A stretch of 37,711 nt of DNA, taken from the NCBI GenBank assembly GCA_001770475.1, contig MERB01000060.1:90363-128073 (forward strand), given 5' to 3'. Under the pieces are notes generated by a model. The model was not told where the DNA came from and searched no databases. It saw nothing but the letters and a program-made list of their open reading frames with translations. Position 1 is the stretch's first letter. Each line of letters starts with the position of its first letter. This document shows positions 31,089-37,711 of this stretch, in pieces. Made by a program: the position numbers and the translations under genes. Origin of the DNA: Betaproteobacteria bacterium RIFCSPLOWO2_02_FULL_66_14. GTDB taxonomy: Bacteria; Pseudomonadota; Gammaproteobacteria; Burkholderiales; SG8-39.

Positions 31089-31510
31089 GCGCGCTGCGGC
31101 TCGGTGTCGTGCATTCACGCTTCAATGCGGAGATCTGCGACGCCCTGCTCGAATCCGCGCGCGGCGAAATCGCGCGCAGCGGTGCGGCCGCAGAGTTCGT
31201 CGCAGTACCGGGCGCGCTCGAAATTCCGCCCGCGCTGCAATGGCTGGCGCAGTCCGGGCGATTCGACGCGCTGGTCGCCATCGGTGCGGTGATCCGCGGC
31301 GAAACCTACCATTTCGAGGTCGTGGCGGATCAATCGGCGCGCGGGCTGATGGATGTGGCGCTCGATTGCGGCGTGCCGGTGGCGAACGGCATCCTGACGA
31401 CCGAGAACGAGGCGCAGGCGCTCGCGCGCAGGGACAAAGGCGGGGAGGCGGTTCGCGTCGCGCTCGAAATGGCGCAGCTGAAGGCGGCACTGGCGGACCG
31501 ATGGCGCTGA
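31085..31510 (+). CDS. ribH: 6,7-dimethyl-8-ribityllumazine synthase
   Basis: LGVVHSRFNAEICDALLESA, VPGALEIPPALQWL, AIGAVIRGETYHFEVVADQSARGLMDVAL, PVANGILTTENEAQA; TTG start inferred from TTGA overlap with ribBA. Confidence 0.95.
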   Translation: MSALRLGVVHSRFNAEICDALLESARGEIARSGAAAEFVAVPGALEIPPALQWLAQSGRFDALVAIGAVIRGETYHFEVVADQSARGLMDVALDCGVPVANGILTTENEAQALARRDKGGEAVRVALEMAQLKAALADRWR

Positions 31511-31935
31511 GACCCGACCGCAGGCGCGCGCGGGAAATCGCGCTGCAGGCGCTCTACGCCTGGCAGCTTGCGGGCGGCGACGCGCTTGCCGAGGCGCGCT
31601 CGCTCGATGGATGGGAGGATTGCGATCAGGGACTCGCCGAGCGGCTGGTGCGCGGCGTGACGCGCAGCACCGCGGAACTCGAGGCGCGCATCGTGCCCTA
31701 CATCGACCGCAAGTTCAGCGCCCTGTCGCCGGTGGAGCGCGCCATCCTGTGTATCGGCGCCTACGAACTCGCGGAGCGCCCGGAGACGCCGGTTCGCGTC
31801 GTGCTCAACGAGGCGATCGAACTCGGCAAGGAATTCGGCGGCACTGACGGATACAAGTTCGTCAACGGCGTGCTGGAGAAGCTCGCGATCGAGCTGCGCG
31901 GCGACGAGCTGGCGCGCGCGCGCGCGCCGGTCTAG
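31501..31935 (+). CDS. nusB: Transcription antitermination protein NusB
   Basis: RRRAREIALQALYAWQLAGGD, ERAILCIGAYEL, PVRVVLNEAIELGKEFGGTDGYKFVNGVLEKLA. Confidence 0.97.
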   Translation: MALRPDRRRAREIALQALYAWQLAGGDALAEARSLDGWEDCDQGLAERLVRGVTRSTAELEARIVPYIDRKFSALSPVERAILCIGAYELAERPETPVRVVLNEAIELGKEFGGTDGYKFVNGVLEKLAIELRGDELARARAPV

Positions 31936-31972
31936 GGAACGCGCGACCCGACCGCGGTCGCCGCCGCTCGCG

Positions 31973-32905
31973 GTGCCTACCGAATTCGAGATCATCCGAA
32001 AGTATTTCGACCGGCCCGCCGGCAGCGCGCGGCTGGGCGTGGGCGACGACGCGGCGCTGCTCGTACCGCGCGCGGGAATGGAGCTGGCGGCGTCGACCGA
32101 CCTGCTGCTCGAGGGACGCCATTTCGCTCGCGGCGCCGATCCGCGGCGCCTGGGTCACAAGTCGCTCGCGGTCAATCTTTCCGACATGGCGGCGATGGGA
32201 GCGACGCCGCGCTGGGCGATGCTCGCGATCGCGCTTCCCGAGGCGAACGAGGGCTGGCTCGCAGCGTTCGCCGAAGGCTGGTTCGCGCTCGCCGCGCGGC
32301 ACCGCACCGAGCTGATCGGCGGCGACACCACGCGAGGGCCGCTTGCGATCTGCATCACCATCCTGGGCGAGGTTCCGGCAGGACAGGCGCTGCTGCGGTC
32401 GGGCGCGCGTCCGGGAGACGACCTCTGGGTCTCGGGGGAACTCGGCGGCGCGGCGCTGGCACTGTCGCATCCCGAGATCGACGCGGCCGTGCGTCGACTC
32501 GATGCGCCCGAACCGCGGGTCGCGCTCGGCGAAAGACTGCGCGGCGTGGCGAACTCGGCAATCGACGTTTCGGACGGATTCGTGCAGGACCTCGGCCACG
32601 TACTGGCGCGCTCAGGATGCGGCGCGCGGGTGGAGTATTCGAAGTTGCCGCGCTCGGCGGCGTTCGAACAGTTGCGCGATCCTGCGCTCGAACGCCGCTG
32701 CGTCCTGGGTGGCGGCGACGATTACGAACTCGTGTTCAGCGCGCCGTCCGCGGAGCGCAGCCGGATCGAAGCTCTGGTGCCGGCACTCGGGGTCGCACTG
32801 ACGCGCGTGGGCGCCATCGTTGCGGGCGAGTCCCGCCTGGACCTGCTCGATGCCGCGGGCCGGCCGATGGTCCTGGAGCGCGGCTTCGACCATTTCGCGA
32901 CATGA
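31973..32905 (+). CDS. thiL: Thiamine-monophosphate kinase
   Basis: GTG start; GVGDDAALL, HFARGADPRRLGHKSLAVNLSDMAAMGATPRWA, IGGDTTRGP, AIDVSDGFVQDLGHV, GGGDDYELVF. Confidence 0.96.
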   Translation: MPTEFEIIRKYFDRPAGSARLGVGDDAALLVPRAGMELAASTDLLLEGRHFARGADPRRLGHKSLAVNLSDMAAMGATPRWAMLAIALPEANEGWLAAFAEGWFALAARHRTELIGGDTTRGPLAICITILGEVPAGQALLRSGARPGDDLWVSGELGGAALALSHPEIDAAVRRLDAPEPRVALGERLRGVANSAIDVSDGFVQDLGHVLARSGCGARVEYSKLPRSAAFEQLRDPALERRCVLGGGDDYELVFSAPSAERSRIEALVPALGVALTRVGAIVAGESRLDLLDAAGRPMVLERGFDHFAT

Positions 32906-33390
32906 TTCCGCGCCATCCCGGAGTCGCATTCGCGTTCTCGCATCCGGCGCATTTCATCGCGCTCGGCTTCGGTGCGGGCGTGTCGCGGTTTGCGCCGGGC
33001 ACCGTCGGCACGCTGGTCGCGTTTCCGTTGTGGTGGCTCCTCGGCCCGGGCTATTCGCCGCTCGAGATGCTCCTCGTGCTGGTCCTGCTGTTCGGCATCG
33101 GCGTCTGGGCCTGCGAAATCACCGGCCGAAACCTCGGCGTTTCGGACCATGGCGCGATGTGCTGGGACGAGGTGGTCGCTTTTCTCGCGGTGCTTGCGGT
33201 GCTGCCCGACGAGCCGCTCTGGCAGGCGGCGGCGTTCTTCGTCTTCCGCGCCTTCGACGTCGTCAAGCCGCCGCCGATCCGCGAAGTGGAGCGCCGCGTC
33301 AAGGGAGGCATGGGCGTGATGCTCGACGACGTGCTCGCAGCCGGTTATACGCTGCTGGTGCTCGCCGTCGCGGAGCGCGTGTTTCTGTGA
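32902..33390 (+). CDS. pgpA: Phosphatidylglycerophosphatase A
   Basis: GFGAGVSRFAPGTVGTLVAFPLWWLL, WDEVVAF, FFVFRAFDVVKPPPIREVERRVKGGMGVMLDDVLAAGY. Confidence 0.96.
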   Translation: MIPRHPGVAFAFSHPAHFIALGFGAGVSRFAPGTVGTLVAFPLWWLLGPGYSPLEMLLVLVLLFGIGVWACEITGRNLGVSDHGAMCWDEVVAFLAVLAVLPDEPLWQAAAFFVFRAFDVVKPPPIREVERRVKGGMGVMLDDVLAAGYTLLVLAVAERVFL

Positions 33391-33872
33391 CCGATTCGCT
33401 GGCGCGCGAGGTCGGCCGGCGTTTGCTCGAGACGCGCACGCTGCTGGTCACTGCGGAATCCTGCACCGGCGGCTGGGTCGCGCAGGCCGTGACTTCGGTG
33501 TCCGGATCGTCCGCGTGGTTCGAGCGCGGCTTCGTCACCTATTCGAACGCATCGAAGGAGGAGATGCTCGGCGTTTCTGGCGCAACGCTCGAGCGGCACG
33601 GCGCAGTGAGCGAGGAAACGGCGCGCGAAATGGCGCTGGGCGCGATTGCGCGAAGCCGCGGCACCCTGGCGGTTGCCGTCACCGGCGTCGCAGGCCCCAC
33701 CGGCGGCACGGCCGCGAAACCGGTGGGTACGGTCTGCTTCGCGTGGACGGGTGCGGGGTTGACTCGATGCGAAACACGGTTCTACGCGGGCGACCGGAGC
33801 AGCATCCGGCGCCAATCCGTCGAGCGTGCATTGCAGGGGGTGATCGAACTGCTCCAAACGAGGTCGAAGTAA
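33387..33872 (+). CDS. CinA C-terminal domain protein (nicotinamide-nucleotide amidase, PncC-like)
   Basis: TAESCTGGWVAQAVTSVSGSSAWFERGFVTYSNASKEEMLGV, VTGVAGPTGGTAAKPVGTVCFAW; GTGA overlap with pgpA. Confidence 0.95.
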   Translation: MTDSLAREVGRRLLETRTLLVTAESCTGGWVAQAVTSVSGSSAWFERGFVTYSNASKEEMLGVSGATLERHGAVSEETAREMALGAIARSRGTLAVAVTGVAGPTGGTAAKPVGTVCFAWTGAGLTRCETRFYAGDRSSIRRQSVERALQGVIELLQTRSK

Positions 33873-33889
33873 CTCCACTGTCTTGAAAT

Positions 33890-33936
33890 GACGCCTCAAA
33901 GCGTCCATGCTGGGAAAGGTGATCGTGAACCCAGCA
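33890..33936 (+). promoter_or_regulatory. Two adjacent short hairpins in the leader of the MEMO1-AMMECR1 gene
   Basis: GACGC (33890-33894) CTCAAA GCGTC (33901-33905); TGCTGGG (33908-33914) AAAGGTGATCGTGAA CCCAGCA (33930-33936), the latter directly before ATG 33937. Confidence 0.45.
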
Positions 33937-35301
33937 ATGACCAGCGTCCGTCCTGCTGCCGTGGCGGGCATGTTCTACCCGCGCGATCCGCGGCAACTCC
34001 TTGCCGAGGTCGGCGAACTGCTCGACGGCGTGGAGCGGTTCGCGCCGCGGCTCGACGTTCCCAAAATGATCGTCGTGCCGCATGCCGGCTATATCTATTC
34101 CGGAGCCGTTGCCGCGGCCGCGTACGACGCGCTCGCGCCCGGACGCGGCATCGTCCGGCGGGTCGTGATGCTGGGTCCCGTGCACCGCGTGCCGGTGCGC
34201 GGGCTGGCGCTGCCGGGGAGCGCCGCGTTCGACACCCCGCTCGGACGCGTGCCGGTCGATGCGGAGGCGATCGCTCGCCTCGCCGACCTGCCGCAAGTGG
34301 TGGCGAGCGCTGCCGCGCACGCGCAGGAACATTCGCTCGAAGTGCAGTTGCCTTTCCTGCAGCGCGTGCTGGGTGAGTTTTCGCTCGTGCCGTTCGCCGT
34401 AGGCGCGGCGCGCCCGGCGGAGGTCGCTGCGGTGATCGAGCGTCTATGGGGCGGCCGCGAGACGCTGTTCGTTCTGTCCACGGACCTGTCGCACTACCAT
34501 CCTTACGACGAGGCAAGAACCATCGATGCGGCCACCGTCGGGCGCATCGGCGCGCTCGCGAACGATCTCGACCATCAAGAGGCCTGCGGCGCGACGCCGC
34601 TCAACGGCGCGCTGCTCGCGGCGCGCAACCGTGGCCTTCGCATCGAGCTGCTCGCGGCGTGCAATTCGGGCGACAGCGCGGGCGGGAAGGATCGCGTCGT
34701 CGGCTATTCGTCGTTTGCGCTCTACGAACCGGACTCGGTTGCGCCGCAGGCGGCAGGGGCCGAACTGATCGAGATCGCGCGCGACGCGATCGCACGGCAA
34801 CTGGGTTTTCCGGCGCGGGCGCGAGCCGCCGCCGAACCGTCCTGGCTTCAGCAGAGCGCCGCCACCTTCGTCACCCTGACGAAGGACGGGAAACTCAGGG
34901 GCTGCATCGGCAGCCTCTCGGCGCATCGCCCGTTGCGTGAGGACGTCGCCGACAACGCGCGGCGTGCGGCGTTCCACGACCCGCGTTTCTCCGCTCTCGC
35001 ACGCGAGGAATGGCCGCGGTGCCGGGTCGAAGTTTCGCTGCTGTCGCCGCCCAAGCCCTTGCACTTCGCCGACGAAACCGACCTGCTCGCACAGCTCCGG
35101 CCCGGCGAAGACGGACTGATTCTCGAGTGCGAAGGCCGGCGCGGCACGTTCCTGCCGCAGGTCTGGGAAACGATTCCGGAACCGCCGCGGTTCCTCAACG
35201 AACTTCGCAGGAAAGCCGGGGTCTCGGCGGACGTGCCGTTCTCGCGCTGCCGCGTGTTGCGCTACCGAGTGCACAAATGGAAGCAGGCGACGCCCCGATG
35301 A
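33907..35301 (+). CDS. AmmeMemoRadiSam system proteins B (MEMO1-like) and A (AMMECR1-like) fused in one polypeptide
   Basis: N-terminal MEMO1-like PAAVAGMFYPRDPRQL, VPHAGYIYSGAVAA, LGPVHRVPVRG, STDLSHYHPYDEA, ACGATPLNGALLAA; C-terminal AMMECR1-like VTLTKDGKLRGCIGSLSAHRPLREDVADNARRAAFHDPRF...FLPQVWETIPEPPRFLNELRRKAG. ATG 33937 is an alternative start. Confidence 0.93.
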   Translation: MLGKVIVNPAMTSVRPAAVAGMFYPRDPRQLLAEVGELLDGVERFAPRLDVPKMIVVPHAGYIYSGAVAAAAYDALAPGRGIVRRVVMLGPVHRVPVRGLALPGSAAFDTPLGRVPVDAEAIARLADLPQVVASAAAHAQEHSLEVQLPFLQRVLGEFSLVPFAVGAARPAEVAAVIERLWGGRETLFVLSTDLSHYHPYDEARTIDAATVGRIGALANDLDHQEACGATPLNGALLAARNRGLRIELLAACNSGDSAGGKDRVVGYSSFALYEPDSVAPQAAGAELIEIARDAIARQLGFPARARAAAEPSWLQQSAATFVTLTKDGKLRGCIGSLSAHRPLREDVADNARRAAFHDPRFSALAREEWPRCRVEVSLLSPPKPLHFADETDLLAQLRPGEDGLILECEGRRGTFLPQVWETIPEPPRFLNELRRKAGVSADVPFSRCRVLRYRVHKWKQATPR

Positions 35302-36392
35302 CTCCCGAGTCGAACTACCCGGGGCGCTGGTGGCACGCGTTGCCCGACGGCCGCATCCAGTGCGATCTCTGTCCGCGCGACTGCCGGCTGCACGAGGGAC
35401 AGCGCGGGCTGTGCTTCGTGCGCAAGATGGAGGCCGGCCGGATGGTGCTCACCACCTACGGGCGCTCCTCGGGTTTCTGCGTCGACCCGATCGAGAAGAA
35501 ACCGCTCAACCACTTCTATCCCGGCACGAGCGTGCTGTCGTTCGGCACGGCCGGCTGCAATCTCGCGTGCAAGTTCTGCCAGAACTGGGACATCTCGAAA
35601 TCCCGCGAAATGGACCGGCTGATGGATGCGGCCTCGCCGGAGGCGATCGCCGCCGCAGCGGTCCGCATGCGCTGCCAGTCGGTCGCCTACACCTACAACG
35701 ATCCAGTGATCTTCGCCGAGTACGCGATGGACGTCGCCGACGCCTGCCGCGAGCGTGGCATCAAGAACGTCGCGGTCACCGCCGGCTTCATCCACGCCGC
35801 GCCGCGCCGCGAGTTCTACGCGAAAATGGACGCGGCCAACGTCGACTTGAAGGCGTTCACCGACGCGTTCTATTTCAAGCTCTGCGGCGGCCACTTGCAG
35901 CCGGTGCTCGAGACGCTCGAGTACCTGGTCAGGGAAACCGCCGTCTGGACCGAAATCACCACGCTGCTGATTCCCGGAAAGAACGATTCCGACGCCGAGA
36001 TCGAAGCCGAATGCGCCTGGATTGCGCGGCACCTGGGGCGCGACGTGCCGCTGCACTTCTCCGCCTTCCATCCGGACTGGAAGATGCGCGACGTTGCTGC
36101 GACGCCCGCCGCGACGCTCGCGCGCGCCCGCGAAATCGCGCTGCGCGCGGGTCTGCGGTACGTCTACACCGGCAACGTTCACGACGTGAAGGGCGGTTCG
36201 ACCTACTGCCCCGGATGCGGCAAGGCGCTGATCGTGCGCGACTGGTACGACATCCGCGCCTATCACCTGAACGATTCCGGGCACTGCGACGGATGCGGCG
36301 TGCAGCTCGCTGGGCGCTACCAGAAATTCGGCAAGCCCTTCGGCCAGCGGCGCATCCCCGTACGTCTGAGCGACGCGCGGACGACGGCGTGA
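35298..36392 (+). CDS. AmmeMemoRadiSam system radical SAM enzyme
   Basis: CX3CX2C motif in GTAGCNLACKFCQNWDISKSRE; N-terminal CDLCPRDCRLHEGQRGLCFVR; C-terminal CPGCG...CDGCG; ATGA overlap with the upstream gene. Confidence 0.94.
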   Translation: MTPESNYPGRWWHALPDGRIQCDLCPRDCRLHEGQRGLCFVRKMEAGRMVLTTYGRSSGFCVDPIEKKPLNHFYPGTSVLSFGTAGCNLACKFCQNWDISKSREMDRLMDAASPEAIAAAAVRMRCQSVAYTYNDPVIFAEYAMDVADACRERGIKNVAVTAGFIHAAPRREFYAKMDAANVDLKAFTDAFYFKLCGGHLQPVLETLEYLVRETAVWTEITTLLIPGKNDSDAEIEAECAWIARHLGRDVPLHFSAFHPDWKMRDVAATPAATLARAREIALRAGLRYVYTGNVHDVKGGSTYCPGCGKALIVRDWYDIRAYHLNDSGHCDGCGVQLAGRYQKFGKPFGQRRIPVRLSDARTTA

Positions 36393-37627
36393 GCTGGACG
36401 CCCGGGTCGGGCGCCTGGCTCGGGGCCATCTGCACCAGCCGCGCGCTCGCGGCGAGCTGGTTCGTCGCCTACTCCGCGGTGCTGCCTCTCACGCAGCTCG
36501 CCTGGGGGCTGTCGGGGCGCGAAGCGGGTCTGATCCAGTCGGGGTTTCATCTCGGCTATCTGTGCTCGCTCTTCATCGTCGGTTTTCTCACCGACCACTT
36601 CGGGGCCAAGCGCGCGTGGCTTGCGACCGGCGTCTTCGCCTGGGCGAGTCCGTTCATCTTCGTCTACTTCGCCGACGGATTCTGGTCCGCGTTCTGGCTG
36701 CACGCGCTGACTGGGCTGTGCCAGGGCGGCTCGTACACGCCGGTGCTCGCCTTGATCAACGATCACGTGGTGCGCGAACGGCGCGCGCGCGCCATGGGCT
36801 TTCTCATCGCCGCCTCGAGCGCCGGGTATGCCGTCTGTCTGGGCGTGGCGGGGCTGGCGCTCAAAGTCGCCGATTGGCGCGGGGCGCTGACCGCAGTGGC
36901 ATTAATGCCGCTCCTGTCGTGGTTCCTGGGGCTGGCGGCGATGCGCGGCACGGCGAACCGCGTGCATCCGCGACCCGCGGGCGAATCGATGCTTGCCGCG
37001 ATTCCCGCGGTGCTGCGGAACCGCAACGGCATGCTCTCGGTATGGGCGTATACGTTTCACAACTGGGAACTGCTCGGGCTGTGGGCCTGGCTGCCCGCAT
37101 TTCTCACCGCCGCCGTGATGGCTTCTGGTGCGGCCGCGGGCGAAGCCGCGGCGCTCGCGCTGTCGCTTTCCGCGCTCACCTACGTCGCCAACATCGGCGG
37201 CTCGATCGTCGGCGGCACGATGGCCGATCGCTGGGGGCGAACGCAGGCGATCCTGCTGTGGTCGTGCGTGAGCCTCGTCCTGTCGTTTTCGATCGGCTGG
37301 CTGATCGCGCTGCCGATCGGCGTTCTCGTCGTGCTGGCGTGCCTGTACAACTTTGCCGGCATCGCCGATTCGGCGACGCACTCTACGGTGCTCGCGGAGA
37401 GCGTGCCGCCGCATTACCTCGGGGTTGCTTATGCAGTGCGCTCGGTCATCGGTTTCGGTGCCGGCGTCGTCAGCCCCGTGGCCTTCGGCTGGGCGCTCGA
37501 TCTCTTTGGCGGCGGCAGGAGCACCGCCGATCCATTCGCCTGGGGCATCGCCTGGGCGACGCTCGGACTGGGCGGGCTGCTCGGGCCGATGGCAACTTGG
37601 AAGCTGCGGCGCGCGCTGCGGCGCTAG
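36389..37627 (+). CDS. Major facilitator superfamily transporter
   Basis: Polytopic 412-aa protein; VGFLTDHFGAKRAW and GGTMADRWGRTQA are MFS loop motifs; GTG start overlaps the radical SAM stop (GTGA). Confidence 0.9.
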   Translation: MSWTPGSGAWLGAICTSRALAASWFVAYSAVLPLTQLAWGLSGREAGLIQSGFHLGYLCSLFIVGFLTDHFGAKRAWLATGVFAWASPFIFVYFADGFWSAFWLHALTGLCQGGSYTPVLALINDHVVRERRARAMGFLIAASSAGYAVCLGVAGLALKVADWRGALTAVALMPLLSWFLGLAAMRGTANRVHPRPAGESMLAAIPAVLRNRNGMLSVWAYTFHNWELLGLWAWLPAFLTAAVMASGAAAGEAAALALSLSALTYVANIGGSIVGGTMADRWGRTQAILLWSCVSLVLSFSIGWLIALPIGVLVVLACLYNFAGIADSATHSTVLAESVPPHYLGVAYAVRSVIGFGAGVVSPVAFGWALDLFGGGRSTADPFAWGIAWATLGLGGLLGPMATWKLRRALRR

Positions 37628-37711
37628 CCCAACTTCCACAGTTCAAGGGTGTGAATCGTAGTAGATCAAGGATTTAAGGTCCAAGGTCGGCACTACATTT
37701 GCACAGTTTGG

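Noticed and set aside
31936-31972. TPP riboswitch upstream of thiL
   Set aside because: Gap is only 37 nt and lacks the conserved CUGAGA-type core.
37628-37711. Start of a mobile element or genomic island after the MFS gene, suggested by a drop in GC
   Set aside because: Only 84 nt visible, with no ORF, repeat or tRNA; ordinary intergenic DNA is an equally good explanation.
1-37711. tRNA or rRNA genes
   Set aside because: No cloverleaf with a GTTCRANNC-type T-arm or rRNA core sequence was recognised by eye; a tRNAscan/Infernal run would be decisive.

Overview
This GC-rich 37.7-kb window is chromosomal housekeeping DNA. Gene content and order look betaproteobacterial (inferred by eye, no search run). 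It contains: (1) most of a dcw cell-wall/division cluster (murF C-terminus, mraY, murD, ftsW, murG, murC, murB, ddl, ftsQ, ftsA, ftsZ), then lpxC; (2) dciA-like (DUF721) on the minus strand, an M23 peptidase, secA, argJ, a DUF815-type ATPase, a Nudix-ThiE fusion, then yacG, zapD, coaE, pilD and pilC on the minus strand; (3) an HCC/CorC-type protein and a CcsA/YpjD-type protein (minus), ffh, a 79-aa uncharacterised small protein, rpsP-rimM-trmD-rplS; (4) ribBA-ribH-nusB-thiL-pgpA-cinA; (5) an apparent AmmeMemoRadiSam module (MEMO1-AMMECR1 fusion plus a radical SAM protein with extra CxxC pairs), joined by a 4-nt stop/start overlap to an MFS transporter. The most interesting signals are the AmmeMemoRadiSam + MFS unit and its hairpin-rich leader, a REP-like inverted repeat that forms the DUF815 C-terminus and abuts the Nudix-ThiE start codon, a hairpin just upstream of the secA start, the small ORF between ffh and rpsP, a RibBA whose GTP cyclohydrolase II half lacks the zinc cysteines, and -10 boxes nearly touching the lpxC and ribBA start codons. 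No tRNA, rRNA, CRISPR array or complete transposon was recognised.
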